DNA of 64,000 nucleotides, from the NCBI GenBank assembly GCA_916048055.1, contig CAJZHL010000003.1, positions 1,426,001 through 1,490,000 on the forward strand, given 5' to 3'. The stretch's first letter is position 1. Every line of letters begins with the position of its first letter. Below, in pieces: positions 9,547-19,357 of this stretch. The translations under genes were made by a program, and so were the position numbers. Below the pieces are notes generated by a model, which made no database searches, was not told where the DNA came from, and saw nothing but the letters and a program-made list of their open reading frames with translations. This DNA is from Pedinophyceae sp. YPF-701. Its lineage: Eukaryota; Chlorophyta; Pedinophyceae.

Positions 9547-12500
9547 GGACGACGGCGACGAGGACGACGGCGACGACGACGACGAGGACGACGACGACGC
9601 CGACGACGACGACGAGGACGACGACGACGCCGGCGACGTGGCGATCGCGAGCCGCCGATCGCAGACATCGCCGCCGACGGCCGACATGGTCCAGATGGGC
9701 CGCCGTGGGCTGCCTCCGCCCGTGGTCTACCTCTCCGTCTCATCGTCGGAGGAGGAGGAGGAGGAGGAGAACATGCCCGCCAGGGTGCGCACGCCGCCGC
9801 CGCCGTGCCACCCGCGCCCGCGCGTTGCAGAACATACCCCCCCGACACGCTACATTCCCCCTCCCCCACTACCGCCTCCGCACCAGCACACAGCCCCGCG
9901 GCGCTCTGCTGCACACGCCCTCTGCCGGTCGCGCGCCCACGGACCACCGCCCCGCGTGCCGATCGCAGACATCGCCGTCGACGGCCGACATGGTCCAGAT
10001 GGGCCGCCGTGGGCTGCCTCCGCCCGTGGTCTACCTCTCCGTCTCATCGTCGGAGGAGGAGGAGGAGGAGGAGAACATGCCCGCCAGGGTGCGCACGCCG
10101 CCGCCGCCGTGCCACCCGCGCCCCCGCGTTGCAGAACATACCCCCCCGACACGCCCTCTGCCGGTCGCGCGCCCACGGACCACCGCCCCGCGTGCCGATC
10201 GCAGACATTGCCGTCGACGGCGGCCCGCCCTAGGGCCCAGACGGGCCGCGCGTGGATGCGTCCGCCGCCGCGAGGCACTTCCGCGAGCTTGCCGCCCGCA
10301 GCGCCGGCGACCGGGCCGGCGGTCCCTCGCGGCCCTGTCGTGCGCGCACCCGCCGCGGTGCCGGCTGATGCGATGGACCTGGACCCGGCAGCTGCAAATG
10401 CAGTAGCAGCTGCCGGCGTCACGGCGGCTGCGGGCGACACGCCGCTGCCGGGCGCCGGCGGGCCCGTCGTCGGGGGCGGCGCGCCGGTCGCCAGCGGTTT
10501 CATGCAGTTGCAGCACCTCGACACCGCGACGGCTCGGAACGCCAAACGCCAACGGGAGATCCTCGGCGGGGATACGTCAGGCGACGGCGACGCCGCGGAG
10601 CAGCCCCTGCAGCGGCGGCAGCGGCTGCCAGCCGGCCCGCGGTCCGAGGTGTCAGACGATGGCAGCAAGTCCTTGTTCGAGACGAGCGGCGACGGCACCG
10701 ACGACGACGACAACGTGGCGCCGTGGTCCTCGCTGCCGGCGTGGTCCTCGCTGCCGCCGTGGTTCCGCTACGAGCTCCACGCCATGAGGCACCACGCGCA
10801 GGCCACCGGGTGCCGGACTTGGCACTGGAGGGACGTTCCCGACGACGTCCTCGTGGGCAGCGGGTTGGTGCCCGACTACCAGAAGGTGCGGAAGGCGAGG
10901 CTCGCGGGCCGCACCCCGGCCGAGTTCGGGCTGGACGGCATCGCTGAGCTCGCCCAAGGCTTCACGGGTATCCAGGCCAAGATGCGCGAGCGGCTGTACC
11001 CCGGGGACCTTGGTACATTCTACCAGGCCGTCGCGCGGCTCCACCACAAGCACGACTCCTCGCGGGGGCACCTCTACTACACGGGCGAGCTGGCCGAGAA
11101 CCTAGAGACAGACATCGAGGGGGGCGCCATGTCTGGCTCGCTCAACTGCGCCTTCACCCAGCTCCCCTTCGAGGAGGGCGCCGCCCCGGAGGGCGCGTCC
11201 CCTCAGAGCGAGGAGGCGCAGCTCGATCTGTACGCCCACCAGGAGGATGCCCTCGAGCAGCTCAACACAGGGTGGAGCGGGCTGGGCATCCTGCAGATGC
11301 CGTGCGGCACGGGGAAGACGGTGGTGTTCGCGACGCACGCCCGGGAGTACGCCAGGGTCATCGTCATCTCGCCGCTCAAGGCGCACGCGAAGCAGACGTA
11401 CGATCGCATGACCGGGTTCCTGCGTGAGCACGTGGGGCTGCTGGTGGACTCGGAGGGGTCGCGCGACAAGGGCAAGGTCCAGGCGCACCTCCAGGACGGG
11501 GGTTGCTTCGTGTCGGCGACGTACAAGTCCTGCGACGTCCTGTCTCAGTGCGACTTCTCGAAGGGGGCGGGCACCTTACTCATCGTCGACGAGGCCCACA
11601 ACCTCGGGGAGTCGGACGTCGCGACCGCGTTCGCCGCCTCCTTCGAGCGGTGCCTCCTCGTGTCGGCCACGCCGCCCGCCTCCCTCACAGTGCGCGGGGA
11701 CGTGGTGCAACCCCCCACCCTGTACCACTTTCCGCTGCGGGAGGCGATCCAGGCGGGGTACGTCGTGGACTACGAGGTCATCCTGCCGTGCGTCACCGAC
11801 GGCGAGACCACGGAGCTGATCGAGCTGAAGGACCTTGACGAGTACTTCACGCCCCGCGTCGAGTTCCTGGCGTGCGGCATGCTGCGGCTGGGGAGCAGGA
11901 AGTGCATATGCTTCCTGCCGTCGGTCAAGAAATGCGAGATCTTCCTGGAGAAGTGCCGCGAGGTGTTCAAGACGTTCCACGGGTGCGACTTCTACGGAGG
12001 GCTGGTCACGAGAGACACGGCGGCCAAGAAGCGGGAGGAGATCATCGCGCAGTTCCAGGAGTTCGACTCGAGCGACCGCCCTGGGATCGCGATCATCGCG
12101 TCGGTGCACATCCTGGACGAGGGGATCGACGTCCCGGAGTGCGACTCCGTGTTCTTCGCCGAGGTGCCCGCCAACAGCACGGACACGGGGCAGCGCAGGA
12201 CCGTGCAGAGGCTCTGCCGCGCAGTCCGGAGGTCGAGACGCACGACGGAGAAGACGGCCAGGGCCTTCGTGTGGGCGGAGTCCGACGACCAGATCCCCAA
12301 CTTCCTGTCGCTGCTGAAGGAGAGCGACCCCGAGTTCCTCCCCAAAAGGGTTCGCAAGCTCGCGCGGCGGTACGACGCGTCGACGGAGGCCCGGGCGACG
12401 GAGCACGCGCAGACGGCGGAGCTGTCGAAGCACACGGAGGAGCTCGGGAGGTACAAGGTGTCCATCCTGGCGGAGGCGACCGTGCAGGACAAGGTGACGC

Positions 12501-13516
12501 TGCTGTCGAAGCTGACGGAGAAGCCGAAGAACAAGAGGCAGGTCTACGTCCTCGAGGACGGCAGCGCGGTGATCAACCTCGGCAAGTACCTCTGCGACAT
12601 CGCCGGGAACTGGGTCCGGGGGATCCGCGTGCGATCGAAGCTGGAGCCGGAGCAGAAGCAGCGCGTGGAGGGCGCGCCGTGGTTCGACAAGTGGCTGCAG
12701 AAACGCATCGCGGACCAGAAGAGCAAGAGCGGGTCATACAAGCTGACCGTGAAGGACAAGGTGGCGCTGCTGTCGAAGCTGACGGAGAGGCCGAAGACGG
12801 CGAGGGGGGCGAAGGAGGTCTACGCCCTCGAGGGCGGCACCGTGGTGGAGGCGAACCTGACCGACTTCCTGTGCGACATCGCCGGGAACTGGGTCCGGGG
12901 GATCCGCGTGCGATCGAAGCTGGAGCCGGAGCAGAAGCAGCTCGTCGAGGGCGCGCCGTGGTTCGCGGAGTGGCTGCAGAAACGCATCGCGGACCAGAAG
13001 AGCAAGAGCGGGACACGCGAGGCGACCGTGCCGGACAAGGTGCTGCTGCTGTCGAAGCTGACGGAGAGGCCGAAGAAGAAGAAGCAGGTCCACCTCCTCG
13101 ACGGCACCGAGGTGGAGGCGAACCTGGGCGCGTTCCTCGGCGCCATCGCCGGGCACTTTGTCCCGGAGCGCCGCGCCAAAACGAGGCTGGAGCCGGAGCA
13201 GAAGCAGCTCGTCGAGGGCGCGCCGTGGTTCGCGGAGTGGCTGGAGGAGCAGGAGAGCAAGATGGAGTCATACAAGCCCACCAAGCAGGACAGGGTGGCG
13301 CTGCTGTCGCAGCTGGCGGAGAAGCCGAAGAGGGGTGACCAGGTCTACGTCCTCGACGACGGCACCGAGGTGGAGCTGGACCTGGACAGGTTCCTGCGCC
13401 GCATCGCCTGGAACTGGGTCCCGGGGCGCCGCGCCGAAACGAAGCTGACGGCGGCGCAGAAGGAGCTCGTGGCAGGCGCGCCGTGGTTCGAGGAGTGGCT
13501 GCAAAGCAGGAACTGA
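9215..13516 (+). CDS. SF2 (DEAH) helicase with four helicase-associated repeats
   Basis: Single-exon ORF of 1,433 residues. Residues 1-515 are low complexity: a run of more than 20 Asp (about residues 85-135), Ser/Glu and Pro-rich tracts. Residues about 517-640 form a domain also found, broken, near 2600. The helicase core follows: Walker A MPCGTGKT at about 694, VDEAH at about 790, VSATPP at about 817, DEGIDVPE at about 968 and motif VI QRLCRAVRR at about 997. From about 1090 to the end are four ~75-residue repeats, each ending in a GAPWF..WL motif, matching the helicase-associated domain family. Such repeat-bearing helicases are common in algae and large DNA viruses. The true start is uncertain: the first ~500 residues contain duplicated DNA read in different frames, and translation could begin later. 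It may be the coding part of the unit duplicated as copy A. Confidence 0.8.
9464..9600. repeat. GAC trinucleotide tract encoding poly-Asp
   Basis: About 22 uninterrupted GAC units followed by GAC/GAG/GGC-interrupted repeats. In the helicase frame it gives Asp/Glu. The other frames give poly-Thr and poly-Arg and the reverse strand poly-Ser, which explains the spurious long ORFs here. Confidence 0.9.
9657..10235. repeat. ~190-bp direct repeat, copies offset by 304 bp
   Basis: The sequence beginning GATCGCAGACATCGCCG at 9657 recurs at 9961 for about 190 bp, and its first bases recur again at about 10197. Because 304 is not a multiple of three, the helicase ORF reads the two copies in different frames: Ser/Glu-rich in the first, Gly/Ala-rich in the second. 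Confidence 0.85.
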
Positions 13517-15463
13517 TGCGGGACTGGCTCTCTCTGGAGACCAGGCTCACACCAGAACAGCACTTCAAGCTGTCTCTGTCTGCTGTCTTGCTGCCACTCG
13601 TCCAGAGGCAGCCCTATCTAGGCTGTGAGCTCCACGCTGCACTGGTCTATCTAGTCAGTCCAATGTCTGACAGGCATCAGGAACGTCCGGCGGTGAACAT
13701 CCCATGTCGAAAACGGCCGGGAACCGGGTGTCACCAACGGCTGTGCGGGACCCACTCGATTTCCCCGGCTGCCCCCCCGACATGTCCGGGTCCCGCCGCC
13801 CAGACGTAGTGTGCACCGTTCCCGGGCGGTGCGCACCACTCTCCCACATCCCACCGCGACCAGCCGGCCGCGAAGAGTGAGTTACAGTCACCTCGCCAGT
13901 CCTTACTGTGACTCGACTTGTTCACACCCCGAAGAACGGGTCACACCGCCAAGGCAGGTTCCACTCCACCCTATAACGGCACCAGTTTATCAGACACACG
14001 CCATGGGACCAGGTGCCCTGCCGATGGCACAAAGGGAAGTGGCAGACAGCCCGCGCAGGGGGGCGGCGGACGCAGCGAGGGCCGCCGCGGGGAAACGTGG
14101 GGGCGGGCGTGCCGATGGCCGACATGCGAGCAGTGTTTAAAGTTTACAGGCACTTGACAGCCTGGGGCTAGAGCTCCGCAGCACGCGCGGTCTCGGCGCC
14201 GCAGCAACGAGATGCGCGCGCACCGCTGAGCTCTGAGCAGGGTTCGGCCACGGGCACACCTCACCGCATTAGCACGCGTGACAGGGCATTGTGAGGGCAT
14301 GACGTGATTCATTCTCTGTCACCAGTCGAAGCGGGGGGGGCACGGATCGCTGGAAATACCGCTCGGACCTGGTCGACAGCACGGACATGCACTTCGGCCG
14401 GCAGCTACGCCGCACAGAGCCGAGCGCGCCCCGCAGGCGCCGCACGTGACGTGCAGCTTCATCTCGCGGCTGCGACTCCGGGCCCGCGAGGGCGCACGGA
14501 GGAAGACTTGAGTCGGCAGCCCGGGGCTCGGCGTGAGCCGCGGCGCGACAGGATGCCGGGTTCCGCGTGGGAGCGTGCCGGCGCTCGCAGCTCCGTGATC
14601 TCCATGTCTTCGTGGCGCTCGCGCGTGCTTCTGCGGCCATCTCCTGCTTGCGGGCGTTCGCGAGCACGCCGGGCCGCTCACGGTGGTCAGCGGGTCGAGG
14701 TCGAGCTCCTGTCCAAGCCGTGCGTCGCGCAGAAGACCGAGGTGCGAGTGTTGACGATGTCGATGACCGCGCGAAGTCCACTGTTGCCCTCCTGGCAGAC
14801 GACGACGCGAGCGTCGAGGACAGCCGAGTGTCAGCCGGGCCCAGGCGGGGGTGCGCGGCCCCTCGGTCCGCCTGGGTCGGCTGACAGCGAGCCGGGGGTG
14901 TCACCAAGTGTCTCCCCAGGGGCCGTCTCGCGTAGGCCACGCCAGCCGGCTGTACCTGGGCCCACGCGCGGTGGCAGGGACCAGTCTGCTGCACGACACG
15001 CGGCGGTACGCTCGTGCTGGCGCGCGAGGCCCAGGTGTCGCCCGCGCGCGGCGACCAGTGCGCGGGGGCGCCAGATTGCTGGGGCTGTCCCGTGCGGCAC
15101 CGGCCAACCTCCGGTGCCCTCGCGTCGTCGTCGTGCACAGGAGCGCTACCGTGTAGGACCTCCGTCGAGGACGAGTAGTCCGGGACCGTCCAGCCGTGCG
15201 GCTGGTCGGTTGCAGTCCTGCAGTCTCTGGCTCCAGCGGCAGCGACCGATCTACGTGCGTTGTTGATGGACGGGGTGTGCGGGGAGGTCATCAGCAAATC
15301 AGGTGTGGGGTGCGGGTGCGCGAATCCCCGGTGATCATCGCGGCACCGGCCCGGGCGCGCTGGAGGAGGCGCGCCCAGCCATTGCGGCCGGTGCGTCGCC
15401 GCAGGGGGGGGCCTGGGGGGACGTGGGTAGCCAGCCAACAGGTACGGTCGTGGAGGCCCCGAA
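13517..15463. other. Spacer; helicase 3' flank and probable LINE 3' region
   Basis: No convincing gene. 13517-14300 is the 3' flank of the helicase. 14300-15463 lies downstream of the LINE remnant in its own (minus) orientation and may be its 3' untranslated region or unrelated sequence. The long minus-strand frame across it is not protein-like. Confidence 0.35.
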
Positions 15464-16190
15464 TCACTCGTCCGCGCCGGGGGTGGGGTCGAGGAGGTCC
15501 GCTCCGGGGTGGAACGCTGCAGCCATCTTGTTGAGCCGATAGAGGACGCGGTGAAAGACGGGTCCGCCGTCGAGAAACAGCAGGCGGACCGCCGCGTCTC
15601 GCCCATCTTCACCGCCCGCCGCCGCGCGTTGCTGCAGGCCGTCGATGAGCTCCCGGGCCTGCTGGTTGAAGTGCTTCGCCGTTGACGACTCCGTGCTGTT
15701 CGCCCACGTGCGACCCCACGGCTGGGCGGGCGGCAGGTCGGCCAGCGGCGCGCGGGCCTGGACGATGTCCGCGGACGTGCACTCGGTGAGCAGGTGCACG
15801 ACATCCCCGATCGCCGTCGTGTCGCCTGTGACATCGCCGCAGAACCTGCACGTGCGTTGCGACAACGGCTCATGCGCCCACGCGCCCCGGTTGGCACGCA
15901 GGTGCGAGGTGCCAAGGCGGACCTGCGACACGCACTGGAGGACGCGGGTGGTCGAGTGAAGGGCACGCAGGTGCGGCGCGCAGCGCATGTACGGTGGGAT
16001 GTGCAGGGCAACAGTTTCGGGCGTTGCATGACGGAACCAGACCCTGTCCGGGACCTGCAGGTAGTGCATGCGGTAGGCCGCGGCAAACTGGCCGCCAGTC
16101 GGCTGCGCGGTGCGCGGGTGCGTGTCGGGCAGACCGAGTTGCACCGATGCCTGCATCGACACGGTCGTGCTCGAACTCCTACCCGGCCTC
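15464..16190 (-). mobile_element. LINE (non-LTR retrotransposon) 3' coding end, 5'-truncated
   Basis: About 240 minus-strand codons look like the extreme C-terminus of a LINE reverse transcriptase polyprotein. A basic stretch with RLGTSHLRANRGAW is followed by a CCHC zinc knuckle, CRFCG then VVHLLTEC, and a short tail ending in a stop at 15464. No RT catalytic motifs remain, so the copy is truncated at its 5' end near 16190, the usual outcome of incomplete reverse transcription. It sits antisense and directly against the EGF-like gene that follows. Confidence 0.6.
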
Positions 16191-16239
16191 GAGTCTACAG
16201 CATCTGGCGCTGTGTCCTGGCCGTGACGGGTGCAGCGCA

Positions 16240-18072
16240 ATGCCTTGTGCCTACTCGGCGGACACGATCCCAGCAGGCCGCCGCAACAAGTGCATCCCGA
16301 ACGGAGCGCTGTTCACGTGCGAGTGTGCGAGGGACGGGAACGGCAACGCGCTGTACACGGGATCGCGCTGCGAGTCGATCGTGACGCCCGAGTGCCCTGC
16401 GCCGGGGAAGATGTACGTGGTGGACGGCGTCGACAGGTGTTGTCCGTCCGGGGTGTACACGTCGAAACTGGAGTGCTGCCCGTTCGCTGACATGGTGGAG
16501 GATGCGAACGGGGCGTGCTGCTTCAGGGACGCACGGACTGCGCGCGGACGCGGGGACGTGTTGGACGGGTGCAACGTGTGCGGCGGCAAGGGCAAGGGGC
16601 GTATGAGGGGGGAATGCTGCGAGGGCAAGGCTGACAAGCACGGCAAGTGCTGCCCGCCGAACAACCCCTTCACGGGACTGAAGCAAGAGGTGGACGAGTG
16701 CGGGAACTGTGGAGGCGGCAACCGGGGGTGCGACTTTGAGGCCACAGTGGCGTTTGACGTTCCCCCGTCGAACAGGAACCATCCGGAGCTGAATAGCAGC
16801 ATCGCTACGTGGGTGTCGGAGTCGACGGGCGCAGGGGAGCACCGCGTAAGCGTGACAGGCCGCGCGTCAGGGCCCGGGAACAGCTTTGACATCGGCGTGA
16901 CCATTGGAGGCGTCCAGAGGGACGGGGACGCGGCGATGGGCCAGGGCCGCATTGCAGGATCGATCGGTGCGTCGGTCGCCCGCGGGAAGGAGCTCAAGTC
17001 CAAGGGGCAAGTGTCTCGCGCGTCGCGTGCGTTGATGCAGACCTTCCTGGGAACGGGTTCGGGTATGCAAGCCGTCGACACGCTCGCCGTGTGCGGCAAC
17101 GGCCAGTGCGAGGGATCCCTTGAGACCATTGTAGTTGGCCCGAATGGAGTGACGGCGGGCTGCACAACCATCGGGCCGTCCGGTGCGACCGACTGCGCGA
17201 CGCCCATCTACACCTGCAAGGCGCCGGACTGGGCCCCGACGGTGGCGTGCGGCGGTGTCGGAGCATGCGATGCAGACGATGCCTCTCTGCCCGTTCTGCA
17301 GCAGACGTCGACCTGCCAGTGCGACACGGGATATGCCGGGGAGGCGTGTCAGGTCTGCGACACAGGTTACGCCGAGGCGGAGGGCAGCCGCGCGGCAGGG
17401 TCGCTGCGGTGCCTGCAGCTCACGGTGTCGGCGTCCCGGGCGGTCCCACCGACCAACCCGCCAGCAGCAGCAGCGACCTTTGGACCAGTAGCTACGCAAG
17501 GGCCCGTGGCAACGCAAGTGAGCAGTGCGACGCAGGCTCCAGCGGCTAGCGCACAGCAGCCAACGACCGAGACGGCGGCACCAGGCGCATCTGGCGACTC
17601 AGAGGCCGCGGCGTCGCCCACGGCAGGACCGGACACGATGCTGCCCACTGGCGATAATGTTGGCAGCGCTTCGGTTGGGTCAGATTCGGGCTCTTCCTCG
17701 TCCGGGTTCAGCCCAGCCCTGAGCGCGGGCGCGGCTGGAGGCGCGATGCTGATTGTCGCAGTCGTTGGGGCGGCTTTGGTAGTGAAGGTGGTGAAGTGGA
17801 GGCGTTCAGTGACAGAAGTGGCGCCGAGCGACAACCCTGCCCTCCGAGCACCGCCTTCGTCGCCGGGGCCGATGAATCTGATAGGCCGCCCAGCAACCAG
17901 AGCTCGTACCACGGTCGAGGACATGCTGGAGCCTGTCGAGGAAACGATGGAGCCTGCCGAGGAAACGATGCCTGTCGAACCTGCACAGAGGTCGGGCACC
18001 CGGGCTCTTGCCTCCCGGCCCGGCATGTTCGTACCGCCCATCATCAGGGTTTCTGTCGCGCCGATCACCTGA
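16240..18072 (+). CDS. Cys-rich EGF-like single-pass membrane protein, N-terminus missing
   Basis: About 610 residues from the first Met; the frame is open upstream but antisense to the LINE. Residues about 1-50 form an EGF-like module (NKCIPNGALFTCEC). Then come Cys-Gly repeats with CNVCGGKG and CGNCGGGNRGC (resembling the CGVCGG motif of ADAMTS-type proteins), a beta-rich middle, and a second EGF-like stretch near residue 365 (CQCDTGYAGEACQVC). A Thr/Ala/Pro-rich stalk, one membrane segment at about 496-520 (AGGAMLIVAVVGAALVVKVV), a KWRR stop-transfer and an acidic cytoplasmic tail follow. There is no signal peptide, so the 5' end is lost or lies in an unseen exon. Extracellular adhesion or a cell-surface role is inferred only from architecture. 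Confidence 0.6.
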   Translation: MPCAYSADTIPAGRRNKCIPNGALFTCECARDGNGNALYTGSRCESIVTPECPAPGKMYVVDGVDRCCPSGVYTSKLECCPFADMVEDANGACCFRDARTARGRGDVLDGCNVCGGKGKGRMRGECCEGKADKHGKCCPPNNPFTGLKQEVDECGNCGGGNRGCDFEATVAFDVPPSNRNHPELNSSIATWVSESTGAGEHRVSVTGRASGPGNSFDIGVTIGGVQRDGDAAMGQGRIAGSIGASVARGKELKSKGQVSRASRALMQTFLGTGSGMQAVDTLAVCGNGQCEGSLETIVVGPNGVTAGCTTIGPSGATDCATPIYTCKAPDWAPTVACGGVGACDADDASLPVLQQTSTCQCDTGYAGEACQVCDTGYAEAEGSRAAGSLRCLQLTVSASRAVPPTNPPAAAATFGPVATQGPVATQVSSATQAPAASAQQPTTETAAPGASGDSEAAASPTAGPDTMLPTGDNVGSASVGSDSGSSSSGFSPALSAGAAGGAMLIVAVVGAALVVKVVKWRRSVTEVAPSDNPALRAPPSSPGPMNLIGRPATRARTTVEDMLEPVEETMEPAEETMPVEPAQRSGTRALASRPGMFVPPIIRVSVAPIT

Positions 18073-19357
18073 TCGGCCTTCGTCCTATGTTGGCGCGTTG
18101 AAGGAATCACCACGAAACCATTGCTTCTTGCGAACACTGTCATGCCTAGGCTCCGACGCTGCGGAGCCCAGTTCCCTGTGACTTCGAAGGCAAACCATTT
18201 CGCGGGGTCCTTCCCTGCAAGGTACCCAAAGTCATGACGACGACGTCCTCTCTCAGACTGAAAAGCTCAGACATCGCGGACGCTCTCGCGCGTGCTGCCG
18301 AGCGGACAGCGGGGACTGGCGCTTCCGGGCGACGTGTTTCATCTGGTGCCCTCGCCGCGACTTCTGCAGGTACCTCGAGGGGCTTCTGTGCCTCGTGTGA
18401 AAATTACCGCCGTCATGTCCTGGGCTCTGTGCGGTGGTCGGTAGAATCGTGGCAATCGCATGTGCAATCATTTTCGTCGTTCTGGCAGCAAGGTGAGAGA
18501 CGTTACTAGTAGAGCAAAGCAGAAGTAATGAATATGTAAGCACGCCGAGCCCCGCAGATGATGCAGAGCCCGTGCGATAAGCCAGTAGAGTTACAGTTAG
18601 GGCGGTCACGCCCCCGGCACGAGCCCGCAGCTCGGCCACCAAGGCCTGACAGCAGTGACCTGACTACGCGTCATACTGTTGCCGAATAATTGCAACTGCC
18701 AGGACGGCAACAGCGTCCAGACATGGCCGTTCGTCAAGGATGACAGTTCAGGCCACGGGCCGAGTTCAAACACGCAATCGTTTCAGACGGCGCTTCGGGA
18801 GGTACGCGGTGTAGAGATGACTTTGCGTCATGCCCGGTCTGTCACTTCCGCATGTCGCAGTGGGGCTGCTGCAAACTCTAGTGCCACTAGGTCGGACCGG
18901 ACGACGGGTGCCTCTTTGAGGGGGGTCCGGGCGGGCTGATTCTGGCCGCTGAGTCGGACTCAGTCCGGCGGACTCGGAGTCACTCCGCCGCTTCGAGCAA
19001 GACGGGTCATTGAATGAGTCGGGATCTCGTCTGCACCACTCCGCAGGCCGACGCGCTCCCCGTCCTCGCCGCGAAGGAGGGGGCGTCACGCCGGACCGGC
19101 CGCACCGTGCATTGCAGCGAAAGCTCGCCGCGTTCCCAACCTCGAGGAAACCTTTTCGTACGGACAGAGTGCGCGCGTCTTCTGCAGCCTGCCGTGCGCG
19201 CTGCCCCTGTCGTCGCTTGTGCGGCAAGCGTGGATGCTGGAGGGCCGAAAGCACAGCGTGCACAGCATCGGCCTAGCAGAGGGTCGAACAGGACGTCGCG
19301 GACCGCAATTTGCAGCCATCGACACGGTTGTGCAAGTGAGATGCGGATGTCGTCAGA
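18073..19357. other. Spacer, no gene seen
   Basis: Less GC-rich than its surroundings. 3' flank of the EGF-like gene and 5' flank of the FANCJ gene. Around 18950-18995 there is a cluster of GGACTC/GAGTC/GTCCGG imperfect inverted repeats of unknown meaning. Confidence 0.4.

Noticed and set aside
9240-9947. Arg-rich, Ser-rich and Thr-rich ORFs across 9240-10400
   Set aside because: They are alternative readings of the GAC tract and neighbouring repeats; only the helicase frame leads into recognised motifs.
14269-16086. 605-codon minus-strand ORF
   Set aside because: It overlaps the LINE C-terminal frame in another frame, is Ser/Arg/Pro-rich without motifs, and is open only because of GC content.
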